Program-made: the position numbers and the translations under genes
Source of the DNA: Parablautia muri
GTDB lineage: Bacteria; Bacillota; Clostridia; Lachnospirales; Lachnospiraceae
DNA length: 64,000 nucleotides
NCBI RefSeq assembly: GCF_009917485.1
Contig: NZ_QZDT01000002.1
Location: forward strand, 62,001 to 126,000
Reading direction: 5' to 3'
The notes under the pieces: generated by a model
Database searches by the model: none
The model's input: only the letters and a program-made list of their open reading frames with translations
What the model was told of the DNA's origin: nothing
Shown: in pieces, positions 34,562 to 44,717 of the stretch
How the letters are laid out: each line of letters opens with the position of its first letter
Numbering within the stretch: position 1 is the stretch's first letter

Positions 34562-36799
34562 TTAAACTCTTACCTTAACGCCCCTGCCATCTCTTTTCGC
34601 GGTCTTTAGCTTATTTAAGTCCATCATCTTCTCTTTATATGCAATGACGCCATCTGTACCATTTTCGGTGTAATATACCTGCTGCACATAATCTTTTCCG
34701 GTGAGCTTCATACCCCGGACGCCAATTGCATTTTTCTTTTTTTCCGGTATTTCCGTTACATCGAACTTAAGGAAATACCCTTCCGCGCTCTGCAGAACAA
34801 TCTGTTTCTGACCATCTAAAACGGCAGCGCTTACCACTTCGTCCCCTTCCGTCAGCTTGGTTGCTGCTACCGTTCTTTTTGCCACATCGAACTCGCCCCC
34901 ATCCACAATCTTCATCATGGCAAGCTTCGTTACAAATATCATACGATAAAGATTTAAGCTGGTCTGGCTTGCCGCTGCTACCACAAACTCCTTTTCCCCG
35001 TTAAAATTACTGATATTGTCAATGGGTACCCCCTTGTCCCTGAACCTGCCGTGGGGAATATCCATGACCTTCACGGTATGAAGCTGGCCTGTGTTGGTGA
35101 AAATGCATACTTTACCTGTGTTTTTACAGGAAAAAACATATTTATTTTCCCCATCCGCCGCTTCTTTATTTCTCTCATAGACAGCTAAATCTATGGTTTT
35201 TGTATATCCAAAACGGTCCATCAGGAAGATGACCTCCATCTCCTCCACTTTCTTTTCCACATAGACAGCTTCCGCTACATTTTCAATTTTTGTTTTTCTG
35301 GGCGATGCGTACGCCTTTTTTATCTGGTCCAGTTCGTTGATGATGACCTGGGCCATGGAATCCCGTCTGTCCAGGATATCTTCATAACGATAAATATTGG
35401 CCATGGTCTCCTCATGCTCATTGATAAGGGCCTGCAGCTCCAAACCAATCAATTTATAGAGCCGCATTTCAAGTATGGCGTTTGCCTGTTTTTCCGTAAA
35501 CTGGAGCTGGGCCGCCATCACCTTAGACTCCTTAGAGCGGAACCGGATGCCATCTGTTTTGCCTTCCACCAAACAGGCCTTTGCCATGTTCCTGTCTTTA
35601 GATCCCCGAAGGATTTCAATGACCAGGTCTATCACATTGCAGGCCTTGATAAGCCCCTCCTGTATCTCCTTCCGCTCTCTTTCCCTTGCAAGAAGATTGG
35701 TATATTTTCTGGTAGCGGACTGAAACTGAAAATCAACGTTGTGCCGGATGATCTGCTTAAGCCCCATAACCTCCGGCCTGCCGTCCGCTATGGCAAGCAT
35801 GTTTACGCCAAAGGTATCCTCCAGCCTGGTTTTTTTGTAAAGCAGATTGATAAAATTATCAACGTCCGCATCCCTCTTTAGCTCAATCACAATCCGAATC
35901 CCCTCTTTGGAGGACTGGTTGGAGATATCAACGATATCCTGTGTCTTTTTGGTCTCGGCAAGAGTTGCTACATCCATCAAAAACTTGGAAATATTGGCGC
36001 CGATCATAGGATAGGGAATTTCACGGATGACTACATTGACCCTTCCTGCCTTCCCCTTTTCAATATCCACCTTTCCGCGGACTTTGATTTTTCCGGATCC
36101 TGTCTTATAAATTTCCAAAAGCTCGTCCTTGTTGGTCACAATACCGCCCGTAGGGAAATCCGGCCCCTTCACATACCGCATAAGCCCTTCTGTGCTGATG
36201 CCCTCATCCAGCATATATGCCTTCACGGCCTCCGCCACTTCCCCTAAATTGTGAGGCGGAATGCTGGTCGCCATACCTACTGCAATTCCCTCGGAGCCAT
36301 TTACAAGAAGGTTGGGGAATTTTACGGGAAGAACCGAAGGCTCTTTTTCCGTTTCATCAAAATTTGGAATAAAATCCACCACATCTTTATCCAAATCCGA
36401 TAAAAAAGCCTCCTGGGTAATCCGCTCAAGCCGTGCCTCTGTGTAACGCATAGCGGCGGCGCCATCTCCCTCGATATTGCCGAAATTGCCATGTCCGTCT
36501 ATCAGCGGAAGCCCCTTCTTAAAGTCCTGGGTCATCACAACCAATGCTTCATAAATGGAGCTGTCACCATGGGGGTGATATTTGCCCATGGTATCCCCCA
36601 CAATACGGGCGCTTTTTCTGTAAGGTCTGTCATACCTGATGCCAAGCTCATGCATGTCATACAGAACTCTCCTCTGCACCGGCTTTAATCCATCCCGCGC
36701 ATCCGGCAGGGCCCTTGCAATAATAACGCTCATGGCATAATCTATATAAGATTTCTGCATTACCTCAGAATACTCGGTTTTAATAATCTTTTCTTCCAT
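34562..36799 (-). CDS. parC: DNA topoisomerase IV subunit A
   Basis: Type IIA topoisomerase cleavage subunit, 745 residues. The DNA-attacking tyrosine is Y119 in [11 protein letters not shown]. The quinolone region [10 protein letters not shown] has S80 and E84, as in drug-sensitive ParC. The C-terminal domain lacks the GyrA box (QRRGGKG), which favours ParC over GyrA. The ATG at 36799 has AGGGGG upstream, supplied by a palindromic repeat; the ATG nine codons earlier falls inside the repeat. Partner parE is directly upstream. Confidence 0.88.
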   Translation of the reverse strand: MEEKIIKTEYSEVMQKSYIDYAMSVIIARALPDARDGLKPVQRRVLYDMHELGIRYDRPYRKSARIVGDTMGKYHPHGDSSIYEALVVMTQDFKKGLPLIDGHGNFGNIEGDGAAAMRYTEARLERITQEAFLSDLDKDVVDFIPNFDETEKEPSVLPVKFPNLLVNGSEGIAVGMATSIPPHNLGEVAEAVKAYMLDEGISTEGLMRYVKGPDFPTGGIVTNKDELLEIYKTGSGKIKVRGKVDIEKGKAGRVNVVIREIPYPMIGANISKFLMDVATLAETKKTQDIVDISNQSSKEGIRIVIELKRDADVDNFINLLYKKTRLEDTFGVNMLAIADGRPEVMGLKQIIRHNVDFQFQSATRKYTNLLARERERKEIQEGLIKACNVIDLVIEILRGSKDRNMAKACLVEGKTDGIRFRSKESKVMAAQLQFTEKQANAILEMRLYKLIGLELQALINEHEETMANIYRYEDILDRRDSMAQVIINELDQIKKAYASPRKTKIENVAEAVYVEKKVEEMEVIFLMDRFGYTKTIDLAVYERNKEAADGENKYVFSCKNTGKVCIFTNTGQLHTVKVMDIPHGRFRDKGVPIDNISNFNGEKEFVVAAASQTSLNLYRMIFVTKLAMMKIVDGGEFDVAKRTVAATKLTEGDEVVSAAVLDGQKQIVLQSAEGYFLKFDVTEIPEKKKNAIGVRGMKLTGKDYVQQVYYTENGTDGVIAYKEKMMDLNKLKTAKRDGRGVKVRV

Positions 36800-36805
36800 A
36801 CCTAT

Positions 36806-36841
36806 CCCCCTGCATATCGCAAGCATAGCTTACGATACTGC
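36806..36841 (-). repeat. Palindromic element (family P) carrying the parC ribosome binding site
   Basis: Minus strand GCAGTATCGTAAGC / GCTTGCGATATGC palindrome ending in AGGGGG, the Shine-Dalgarno of parC. It is nearly the same as the copies at 5875-5931 and 11771-11806. Confidence 0.75.
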
Positions 36842-36882
36842 ACCTGACAAATCCTGATAGCAAATATTTAATCTATTTCATA

Positions 36883-38802
36883 TCAAACATCCAACTCCGC
36901 ATCGGTAGCATGTTCATATATAAAAGCTTTTCTTGGCGGTACATCCGACCCCATCAGCATTTCCGTCACCTCAGAGGCCATACGGGCGTCTTCTATCTCA
37001 ACCAGCTTTAAAATTCTGGTTTCCGGATTTAAGGTGGTCTCCCACAGCTGGGAGGCATCCATCTCCCCAAGACCTTTATACCGCTGCAGGGTAAAGGGGC
37101 CTTTATGGCGTTTCCTGTACCGTTCAAGCGCATTGTCGTCATAAAGGTATTCTTCCTTTCCCCTTGCGGGCATAGCCTTATAAAGGGGCGGCATGGCAAT
37201 GTACACATGCCCCTCATAAATCAACTCCGGCATGAATCGGTAAAACAAAGTGAGCAACAAGGTGGAAATATGAGCGCCGTCCACATCCGCATCCGCCATG
37301 ATGATTATTTTGTCATAACGCAGCTTTGAAATGTCAAAATCGTTTCCATACCCTTCGGAAAATCCGCAGCCAAAGGCATTGATCATGGTTTTGATTTCCG
37401 CATTGGCAAGCACCTTGTCAATGCTTGCCTTCTCCACATTCAAAATTTTACCACGGATAGGCAGTATGGCCTGGAAAGCGCGGTTCCTTGCGCTTTTGGC
37501 GCTTCCCCCCGCCGAATCTCCCTCCACGATAAATATTTCGCATTTGGAGGCGTCCTTTGACTCGCAATTGGCAAGCTTTCCGTTGGAATCAAAGGAAAAT
37601 TTCTGCTTGGACAGCATGTTGGTTTTGGCTTTTTCCTCTGTTTTCCTGATTTTTGCCGCCTTTTCCGCACAGCCTATGATATTTTTGAGGGTTTCCAGAT
37701 TCCGGTCAAAATAACGCACCAGCTCATCGCTGGTCACCTTGGAAACCACCTTGGACGCGTCCTGATTGTCCAGCTTGGTTTTCGTCTGGCCCTCAAACCT
37801 GGGATCCGGATGCTTGATGGAAATCACCGCCGTCATGCCGTTGCGTACATCCGCTCCGGTAAAATTGGTATCCTTTTCCTTTAAGATATTTAACTCTCTT
37901 GCATAACTGTTGATAATATTGGTAAAAGCAGCCTTAAAGCCGGTCAGGTGGGTACCGCCCTCCGAATTATAGATATTGTTGCAGAATCCCAATACATTTT
38001 CATGAAATTCATTCATGTACTGGAAGGCGCCCTCCACAGAAATGCCTTCGTTTTCCCCTTTAAAATAAATCACATCGCAGACAGTTTCCGTGGATTTGTT
38101 CATATCCCTGATAAAACCTATGATGCCGTCCGGCTCATGGTATGTAACCTGCTCTGCTTCTTCTTTCCTTTTATCTTCAAAAATAATGGTAAGAGCGGGA
38201 TTTAAGTAAGCAGTCTCGTGCATCCTGCTTTTGATTTCGTCCTCCTTGAACCGGATTTTGTCAAAAATCGTATCATCTGGAAGAAAATTAATTTTGGTTC
38301 CGGTTCCTTTTGCCTTTCCAACAACAGGCAAAAGGCCGTCCTTTAGCTCCACCATGGGATTGCCCCGCTCATATCTGTCCTCATAGATAAATCCGCCGTT
38401 TTTCACCTGGACCGTCAGATAAGTGGAAAGGGCGTTCACAACGGAAGATCCGACTCCGTGCAGTCCTCCGCTGGTTTTGTAGGCGGAATCGTCAAACTTG
38501 CCTCCCGCATGTAAAGTGGTAAAAACAAGCCGTTCCGCACTGACTCCTTTTTCGTGCATACCTACGGGAATACCACGTCCATTGTCCTGTATGGTTGCGG
38601 ATCCATCCGCTTCTAACGTTACATGTATGGTATCACAGAATCCCGCCAGATGTTCGTCCACCGCATTGTCCACAATCTCATAAATCAGATGATTCAGACC
38701 TCTGGTGGAGACACTGCCGATATACATTCCCGGCCTTCTCCTGACCGCCTCAAGTCCTTCCAGCACAGTGATACTGGATGCATCATAAACTGTTTTTGCC
38801 AT
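36883..38802 (-). CDS. parE: DNA topoisomerase IV subunit B
   Basis: ATPase subunit of a type IIA topoisomerase, 639 residues. GHKL ATP-binding motifs are IVDNAVDEHLAGF, DNGRGIPVGMHEKG and GGLHGVGSSVVNAL. The TOPRIM domain has VEGDSAGGSAKSARNR and DADVDGAHI. Gyrase B and ParE look alike; ParE is chosen because the partner lacks the GyrA box and the pair is not next to recF or dnaN. It is the first gene of the pair, with a promoter at 38845-38872. Confidence 0.87.
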   Translation of the reverse strand: MAKTVYDASSITVLEGLEAVRRRPGMYIGSVSTRGLNHLIYEIVDNAVDEHLAGFCDTIHVTLEADGSATIQDNGRGIPVGMHEKGVSAERLVFTTLHAGGKFDDSAYKTSGGLHGVGSSVVNALSTYLTVQVKNGGFIYEDRYERGNPMVELKDGLLPVVGKAKGTGTKINFLPDDTIFDKIRFKEDEIKSRMHETAYLNPALTIIFEDKRKEEAEQVTYHEPDGIIGFIRDMNKSTETVCDVIYFKGENEGISVEGAFQYMNEFHENVLGFCNNIYNSEGGTHLTGFKAAFTNIINSYARELNILKEKDTNFTGADVRNGMTAVISIKHPDPRFEGQTKTKLDNQDASKVVSKVTSDELVRYFDRNLETLKNIIGCAEKAAKIRKTEEKAKTNMLSKQKFSFDSNGKLANCESKDASKCEIFIVEGDSAGGSAKSARNRAFQAILPIRGKILNVEKASIDKVLANAEIKTMINAFGCGFSEGYGNDFDISKLRYDKIIIMADADVDGAHISTLLLTLFYRFMPELIYEGHVYIAMPPLYKAMPARGKEEYLYDDNALERYRKRHKGPFTLQRYKGLGEMDASQLWETTLNPETRILKLVEIEDARMASEVTEMLMGSDVPPRKAFIYEHATDAELDV

Positions 38803-38844
38803 TTGTTGCTAACCTCTTTCTATCAGTCTTACATAGAGCATTAC

Positions 38845-38872
38845 AAAATAAGCTATGTGCATATATTGTCAA
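38845..38872 (-). promoter_or_regulatory. Promoter of parE-parC inside an inverted repeat
   Basis: Minus-strand TTGACA, 16-bp spacer, TATTTT. A perfect 12-bp inverted repeat CATTACAAAATA (38839-38850) / TATTTTGTAATG (38891-38902) brackets the promoter, with one arm over the -10. Confidence 0.65.
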
Positions 38873-38941
38873 AATATTCTCACAGCCCGCTATTTTGTAA
38901 TGAGGAACAGAAAGGCAGCCCGCAAAGCGTGCTGACCATGG

Positions 38942-39832
38942 TTACGATATTTTTTTGCAGCATGCAATTGCCAGTGAACCCGGTCCTATATGGCAGGCTA
39001 CGCTTAAGGATAAAGGCGATATTGCAATGTCAAAGCCCGGAAACTCCTTAAGCAGTTCTTCCTTAAGTATATTTGCTGCCTCCTGGTTTTTGGAATGGGC
39101 AATTTGCAGCCAGATATTATCTGCCTTAGCGCCTCCAAACCGGTTTTCCATATCTGCCCTGACCGCATTGATCATAATCGTTTTACCTTGATTGGTGGTC
39201 CTTGCCTTTGCAAATGCATCTAACTTCTCCCCCTGAATCTGCAGCACGGGCTTAAGTCTTAACATGGTTCCAATGGCTGCGGCAGCAGGTGTGATCCTGC
39301 CTCCCTTTTTCAGATAATACAAGGTATCTAACATAATATATATGCTGGAATTAAATTTATCCTTTTCAAGAAACTCCTTGATTTCTGCCGCATTCATTCC
39401 CCGGTCGGCAAGGAGCATTGCATCTAAAACCGACTGCCGCTGGGTAACGGAAATCCTCTGGTTATTCACCACCTGTACCTTCCCATCAAAATCCTCTGAA
39501 AGCATAAGCGCGCTCTGGCAGGAGCCTGATAAGCCGCTGCTCATGGGAATATATACGATTTCATCATATTCTTTTAAAATATCTTTCCAAAAATCCATCA
39601 CCGACTCAGGGGACGGCTGACTGGTCACCACATTAGCCCCGCCTTTTAATTTTTCATAAAATTCTTCCTGGGTAAGGGTGATATCCTCAAAAAAGGTCTC
39701 CTCATCAATCATAAAAGGCATTGGAAGCACCCGGGCGCCAAGCTCCTTAGCCTCCATTTGGGTAATACCGCTGTTTGAATCCGTAGCAACTGCAACTCTG
39801 GTACTCAATTTGTCCACCAATCCTTCCTTCAT
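38942..39832 (-). CDS. DegV family fatty-acid-binding protein
   Basis: Lipid-binding protein of the DegV/FakB family, 296 residues, that presents fatty acids to FakA kinase. Motifs are VAVATDSNSGITQMEAKELG, DITLTQEEFYEKLKGGANVVTSQPSPESV and IPMSSGLSGSCQSAL (lipid-contacting residues). A FakA-like gene lies 2.3 kb away. The exact start is uncertain: ATG at 39832 is used, but GTG at 39817 also has GGAAGG upstream. Confidence 0.87.
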   Translation of the reverse strand: MKEGLVDKLSTRVAVATDSNSGITQMEAKELGARVLPMPFMIDEETFFEDITLTQEEFYEKLKGGANVVTSQPSPESVMDFWKDILKEYDEIVYIPMSSGLSGSCQSALMLSEDFDGKVQVVNNQRISVTQRQSVLDAMLLADRGMNAAEIKEFLEKDKFNSSIYIMLDTLYYLKKGGRITPAAAAIGTMLRLKPVLQIQGEKLDAFAKARTTNQGKTIMINAVRADMENRFGGAKADNIWLQIAHSKNQEAANILKEELLKEFPGFDIAISPLSLSVACHIGPGSLAIACCKKIS

Positions 39833-39923
39833 AATTTTAGATGATATAATACATATTTTAAATAACACATATTATAAAACGTTAAACAATTTACTTTAAA
39901 AAACACACAGCTATATCATACTT

Positions 39924-41981
39924 TCAGATTGCTCTAAAGTCAATATAATTTCTGGCATTTTCATTCAGATACCGTTTCAGCGCTCCATACTTTTCAGTCT
40001 CTAATCGTCCTTCAAAAAGCAGACGATCTACCGTCATACTGATTTTTTTCAATAACTCCGCATCCTGATAAATATCCGCTATCCTAAATTCCATAGCGCC
40101 GCTTTGGCGGATTCCAAATAAATCCCCTGGGCCTCTTAGCTTCAAATCCTCCTGTGCAATATAAAATCCATCATTGGACTTATTTAAAATCTGCAGCCTT
40201 TCCATAGATTCTTCTTTGTCAGAACCACTCATAAAGATACAGTAGGACTGGTCCTTCCCTCTGCCAATGCGTCCCCTGAGCTGGTGAAGCTGAGCTAAGC
40301 CAAACCGCTCCGCATTTTCAATCATCATCACCGTTGCATTGGGCACATTGATGCCCACTTCTATGACGGTGGTGGATACAAGCACATGGATATCTCCGGC
40401 CCCAAAGGCTTCCATAACCCGTTTTTTATCTCCGGGCTTCATTTTGCCATGAAGCATTTCCACATGGATATCGGCAGGTAATCTGCTCCTTAGCTTTTCA
40501 CTATAATCCACCACATTTTCCAGTCCCTCCGCCCCTTCTTCACCGGCCTCAACCATAGGGCAAATCACATATACCTGCTTTCCCATATGCACTTGCTTTA
40601 TGATAAATTCGTAGGCTTTTTCCCGGTAGGAGACGCCTACTACACAATTTTTCACCGAAAGTCTGTTAGCGGGCAGCTCGTCCACCACTGATAAATGCAT
40701 ATCTCCATACAAAATAATAGCCAGGGTTCTTGGAATGGGCGTTGCACTCATTACAAGCACGTGGGCCCTCCCGCCCTTTTCACTTAATATTTCCCTTTGC
40801 TTCACCCCAAAGCGGTGCTGCTCATCTGTGATAACAAGCGCCAGCTTTTGATAAGTCAACTTTTCCTGAATCAGTGCATGGGTGCCTATAATGACATTTA
40901 CTTCCCCTTCTTCTATCTTCTGATAAATTTTCCGCTTAGATGCCGCCCCCACAGAGCCTGTCAGCAGCACAGGCTTAAAGGGAAGTCCATATTTTTCGGT
41001 CATACGGCAAAGCTGCTCAAAATGCTGGGAAGCCAACAGCTCCGTAGGCGCCATTAACGCTCCCTGATAACCATTACTCACGGTAAGCAAAAGACAGAGA
41101 AAAGCAAGAATGGTTTTGCCGGAACCCACATCTCCCTGCACCAGCCGGTTCATACATGTGCCGCTTACAAGATCCGCCTCAAGCTCTTTCCATACCCGCA
41201 GTTGGGCGCCTGTCAATCTATAAGGTATAGACTCTAAAAGCCGCCCTGTCCATGCTGTTTCCAGCATAGGATAGTCTGTGGTAAATTCTTCGTTATATTC
41301 CTTCATTTTTCGGACAGCCAAAAGAAACAGGAAAAATTCGTCAAATACCAGCCGCTTTCTTGCCTCTATAAGACTGTCCCAGTCTTTTGGAAAATGTATT
41401 TGCCAAATCGCTTCCGCCCTTCCAATCAATCCATATTCCTGCCGGATATCTTCCGGCAAATATTCTTCCTCCTCAAAGGCCGATAATGCCTGTGTAACTG
41501 CTTTGGCAACAGTTCTGTCCGTAAGGCCGGCTGTCAGACTATAACAGGGCTGAAGCCGTCCCATCCTCTCATCATATTCCTTCCATGTGAAGATTTGGGG
41601 CTGCTCCATGTGGTATCTTCCCTGCGCTGCTTTTATCTTCCCTCTAAACAAATAAGAACTGTCTGCCGTCAGTTTATTTTTAAGGTATGGGGTGTTAAAA
41701 AAGGTCATGGAAACATTGTCCCTGCCATCGCTGCCCACGCCCGTACCGATAACCAGATTGCGCACTTTCTTCCATTTAAAAGAAGCAGGCAAAAAGAGTT
41801 CTAATGTGACAAGCTCCTCCCCTAAGCCCTCCGCTATCTTCACAGGAGCTTTAAAAGCCTGGTAGCCTCTGGGATAATGGTTCAGCAGATCTTCCGTAGT
41901 ATAGATTCCCAATTTATAAAAAAGCTTTGCTGTTTTTTCCCCAATTCCCTTTAATTGAATAATGTTATCTGAATGTTTCAT
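39924..41981 (-). CDS. recG: ATP-dependent DNA helicase RecG
   Basis: Branch-migration helicase for stalled replication forks, 685 residues. An N-terminal wedge domain is followed by the helicase core: Walker A LVQGDVGSGKTILAF, DEQH box LVITDEQHRFGVKQRE, SATPIPRTLAI and the late QLRGRIGRGKDQSYC. The ATG at 41981 has GAGGAA seven bases upstream, so the 25-residue longer reading is rejected. Synteny (Asp23, FakA, recG) is that of Bacillus. Confidence 0.95.
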   Translation of the reverse strand: MKHSDNIIQLKGIGEKTAKLFYKLGIYTTEDLLNHYPRGYQAFKAPVKIAEGLGEELVTLELFLPASFKWKKVRNLVIGTGVGSDGRDNVSMTFFNTPYLKNKLTADSSYLFRGKIKAAQGRYHMEQPQIFTWKEYDERMGRLQPCYSLTAGLTDRTVAKAVTQALSAFEEEEYLPEDIRQEYGLIGRAEAIWQIHFPKDWDSLIEARKRLVFDEFFLFLLAVRKMKEYNEEFTTDYPMLETAWTGRLLESIPYRLTGAQLRVWKELEADLVSGTCMNRLVQGDVGSGKTILAFLCLLLTVSNGYQGALMAPTELLASQHFEQLCRMTEKYGLPFKPVLLTGSVGAASKRKIYQKIEEGEVNVIIGTHALIQEKLTYQKLALVITDEQHRFGVKQREILSEKGGRAHVLVMSATPIPRTLAIILYGDMHLSVVDELPANRLSVKNCVVGVSYREKAYEFIIKQVHMGKQVYVICPMVEAGEEGAEGLENVVDYSEKLRSRLPADIHVEMLHGKMKPGDKKRVMEAFGAGDIHVLVSTTVIEVGINVPNATVMMIENAERFGLAQLHQLRGRIGRGKDQSYCIFMSGSDKEESMERLQILNKSNDGFYIAQEDLKLRGPGDLFGIRQSGAMEFRIADIYQDAELLKKISMTVDRLLFEGRLETEKYGALKRYLNENARNYIDFRAI

Positions 41982-42070
41982 CCGAAATTCCTCATAACGA
42001 TAGGTGATAGCAATGATTACTAATACTAACTTACACAGGTGAAATGTTTCATGCAATGCTTTTCATTACG

Positions 42071-42097
42071 CAAAAAGGACGGTTGTTCCGTCCTTTT
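42071..42097 (-). terminator. Intrinsic terminator after the FakA-like gene
   Basis: Perfect 10-bp stem AAAAGGACGG / CCGTCCTTTT with a 5-base loop, followed by TTTTTG on the minus strand. It separates recG from asp23-fakA. Confidence 0.85.
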
Positions 42098-42150
42098 CAT
42101 CTATAAAACAGCTTACAAGATTTCCATACACTGTATCCTTTGTGCTATTA

Positions 42151-43809
42151 CTATTCAGCAGATATTATATAGTAATAAATAGGCTGCCCGCCATACTGCA
42201 ATTCAATATCACAGGAAGGATACGCCTGTTCAAGGCGTGCCTTAAGGCTTTCAGCTGCTTCTACCTTCACATCCTCACCATAGTAAACACTGATTAATTC
42301 CAGTCCGTCTTCCATCATTTCCTGAACCATGCAGGCGGTCACATCAGAAACCTCACTACCAACAGAAAGGATCCCATCATCGCCAATGCCCATGTAATCT
42401 CCCTGATTGATTTCTTTATCATCAATTACAGTGTCTCTGACTGCATAGGTAACCTGACCGGTCTTCACATTGCCGATCTCGCGCTTCATGGTTTCTTCAT
42501 TTTCTTCCGCCGTCAAATCGGGAACATAATTGATAATTGCCGTGATTCCCTGCGGCACCGTCTTGGTAGGAATTACAATAATTTTCTTATGCTCCACCAT
42601 GGCCTGAGCCTGATTGGCAGCCAAAATAATATTTTTATTATTAGGCAGGATGAAAATTGTGTCCGCATTCACCTTGTCGATTGCATTTAACATATCCTCA
42701 GTACTGGGATTCATCGTCTGGCCGCCCTCAATCATGTAATCCACACCCAGACCCTTAAAAATTTCATTCATTCCCTCACCCACAGAAACAGCAATGAATC
42801 CAACCTCCTTATGGGGCATGGTCTCCTCTAGGGCAGCTTCTTTGGATGCCTGGCTTTCCTGAAACAGCTTTTCCTGATGCTCTAAGCGCATATTATCAAT
42901 CTTAAGATTTGATAAAGCGCCATACTTAAGCGCCTTTTGAATGGCAAGTCCGGGGTCATTGGTATGTACATGTACCTTGACCACGTCATCGTCTGCCACT
43001 ACTACAATAGAATCTCCGATTGACTCAAGATATTCCTTAAAATCCATCTCCTGTTTAATATTAAAGTTTTTCGTCAGCATGATGATAAATTCCGTGCAAT
43101 ACCCAAATTTGATATCAACGTCAGAATTTGCCTCCGGGGCGGTTTTCTTTCCAGTGCTTTTGGGAGCTTCTTCTATAGAAAAATCAATTTCCTTACCCAG
43201 ATAAGCGTCATAAGCGCCCTTTAACACCTGCATAAGGCCCTGACCGCCGGAATCCACCACGCCTGCCTGCTTTAATACCGGCAGCATCTCCGGTGTACGC
43301 TCTAAAACCTCATCCGCATATCGAATGATTTCATCAAAAAATATCCCCAAATCCTCGCAGCCCTCATTCACAAGCTCCCTTGCCCTCGTGGAAGCTCCCT
43401 TGGCTACTGTCAAAATAGTGCCTTCCTTAGGCTTCATTACCGCTTTATAGGCAGTCTCCACCGCCTTTTCAAAAGCATCTGCAAACACAGGAATATCCAG
43501 CTTTTCTTTTTCTTTAATAGACTTCGTAAAACCACGGAAAAGCTGGGATAAAATGACACCTGAATTTCCTCTTGCCCCCCTTAAGGAGCCGGATGAAATT
43601 GCCTTGCACAATGCTTTCATATCCGGTTTTTCCATAGCCGCAACGTCTTTAGCCGCTGACATGATCGTGAGCGTCATGTTGGTTCCTGTATCACCGTCCG
43701 GTACAGGGAAAACATTTAAGTCATTAATCCATTCCTTTTTGGATTCCAGATTTTTGGCGCCAGCTAAGAACATCTTTGCAAGTACCTTAGCATCGATTAT
43801 ATTAGTCAC
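42151..43809 (-). CDS. fakA: FakA-like fatty acid kinase (YloV, DAK2 domain)
   Basis: Phosphorylates fatty acids bound to DegV-type proteins; 552 residues. The N-terminal DhaL-type kinase domain has the metal-binding PVPDGDTGTNMTLTI and GARGNSGVILSQLFRGF. A central domain (GYCTEFIIML, DDDVVKVHVHTNDPG) and a C-terminal DegV-like portion (IFILPNNKNIILAANQA, PTKTVPQGI) complete the family layout. It is co-transcribed with asp23 (gap 15 bases) and ends at a terminator. Confidence 0.92.
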   Translation of the reverse strand: MTNIIDAKVLAKMFLAGAKNLESKKEWINDLNVFPVPDGDTGTNMTLTIMSAAKDVAAMEKPDMKALCKAISSGSLRGARGNSGVILSQLFRGFTKSIKEKEKLDIPVFADAFEKAVETAYKAVMKPKEGTILTVAKGASTRARELVNEGCEDLGIFFDEIIRYADEVLERTPEMLPVLKQAGVVDSGGQGLMQVLKGAYDAYLGKEIDFSIEEAPKSTGKKTAPEANSDVDIKFGYCTEFIIMLTKNFNIKQEMDFKEYLESIGDSIVVVADDDVVKVHVHTNDPGLAIQKALKYGALSNLKIDNMRLEHQEKLFQESQASKEAALEETMPHKEVGFIAVSVGEGMNEIFKGLGVDYMIEGGQTMNPSTEDMLNAIDKVNADTIFILPNNKNIILAANQAQAMVEHKKIIVIPTKTVPQGITAIINYVPDLTAEENEETMKREIGNVKTGQVTYAVRDTVIDDKEINQGDYMGIGDDGILSVGSEVSDVTACMVQEMMEDGLELISVYYGEDVKVEAAESLKARLEQAYPSCDIELQYGGQPIYYYIISAE

Positions 43810-43824
43810 AGCAAATCCTCCTCA

Positions 43825-44199
43825 TTAATCAATCACTCTAACACCTTCCACAAAGATGTTGATTTTTTCAACTTCAATTCCTGTGAATTCCTCTACCTTG
43901 TATTTTACATTACTAATCAGGTTGTCCGAAACCGCGAGTATGCCCACGCCATAAGCAACGATTACATGAAAATTCAGCGTAAGCTTATTTTTTTGGATGA
44001 TAACATTGATTCCTCTGGTCATGCTGTCCCTTTTAAGCAGCTTCACAAGTCCATCCTTGACGTTAATGCCTGCCATACCCACAATGCCAAAACATTCCAT
44101 GGCCACACTGCCTGCATAACGGGCGATCACTTCACTATCAATTGTAATATTTCCCATATGCGTATTCATAGAAGTTTCTTTCATGGAATAATTTTTCAT
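43825..44199 (-). CDS. yloU: Asp23/Gls24 family envelope stress protein (YloU)
   Basis: Small cytoplasmic or membrane-associated protein of 124 residues whose relatives respond to alkaline or envelope stress. Family marks are GNITIDSEVIARYAGSVAMECFGIVGMAG and NVIIQKNKLTLNFHVIVAYGV. An AAGGAGG site precedes the ATG at 44199. It is divergent from rpmB and upstream of the FakA-like gene, the arrangement known in Bacillus (rpmB, yloU, yloV). Confidence 0.93.
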   Translation of the reverse strand: MKNYSMKETSMNTHMGNITIDSEVIARYAGSVAMECFGIVGMAGINVKDGLVKLLKRDSMTRGINVIIQKNKLTLNFHVIVAYGVGILAVSDNLISNVKYKVEEFTGIEVEKINIFVEGVRVID

Positions 44200-44313
44200 A
44201 GGCTGCCTCCTTATATTTTGAACATATATTAGATATTATAACCGTTAAATGGAAAAAAAGAAACAAAAATTTACAATAATATAATCCCCCGGAAAACATT
44301 TCTTATTTTCTGC

Positions 44314-44342
44314 TTGCAATTCGACTTATTTTCTGCTATTAT
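44314..44342 (+). promoter_or_regulatory. Promoter of rpmB
   Basis: Plus-strand TTGCAA, 17-bp spacer, TATTAT, about 45 bases before the rpmB start. Confidence 0.65.
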
Positions 44343-44387
44343 ACAACTGTTGTGTATGTTTATTATGAATTGTCAGGAGGTGCGGTG

Positions 44388-44573
44388 ATGGCTAAATGTG
44401 ATATTTGTGGTAAAAGCGTTCAGTTTGGGAACAATGTGAGCCATTCAAATAGACGAACTAACAGAATTTGGAAACCCAATATCAAGCGTGTTAAATGTAA
44501 AGTAAACGGAGCTCCCAGAAGATTGCATGTTTGTACAAATTGTCTGAAGTCTGGCAAAGTTGAAAGAGCTTAG
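44388..44573 (+). CDS. rpmB: 50S ribosomal protein bL28 (zinc-ribbon form)
   Basis: Large-subunit ribosomal protein, 61 residues. CxxC pairs in MAKCDICGKS and HVCTNCLKSG mark the zinc-binding version. The AGGAGG at 44375-44380 selects the ATG at 44388 rather than one 12 codons earlier. It is monocistronic: a promoter lies upstream and a terminator directly downstream. Confidence 0.97.
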   Translation: MAKCDICGKSVQFGNNVSHSNRRTNRIWKPNIKRVKCKVNGAPRRLHVCTNCLKSGKVERA

Positions 44574-44599
44574 ATTGAAAATGAATGAGATTTAAAGAG

Positions 44600-44640
44600 A
44601 ACTGTCATAGATGACTCTTGTCATACATGACAGTTTTTTA
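44600..44640 (+). terminator. Intrinsic terminator of rpmB
   Basis: Stem AACTGTCAT / ATGACAGTT with an 18-base loop, followed by TTTTTTA on the plus strand. Confidence 0.85.
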
Positions 44641-44681
44641 TTACAATAAGCTGGCTTAGCAAGCGTAAGCGACAGCCTTTG
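44640..44681 (+). repeat. TTACAATAA-type intergenic repeat, copy 2
   Basis: Second copy of the repeat at 2815-2852, directly after the rpmB terminator. A further small hairpin, GCCGC..GCGGC, lies at about 44701-44714 next to the J-domain gene stop. Confidence 0.45.
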
Positions 44682-44717
44682 TCCGTACCTGCTCTATGTT
44701 GCCGCTTTGCGGCAGAT

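Noticed and set aside
34562-38802. Alternative call as DNA gyrase (gyrB-gyrA)
   Set aside because: The A subunit lacks a GyrA box and has ParC-like numbering at the active site and drug-target residues. The genes are also not near recF or dnaN. ParE/ParC is preferred, though not proven.
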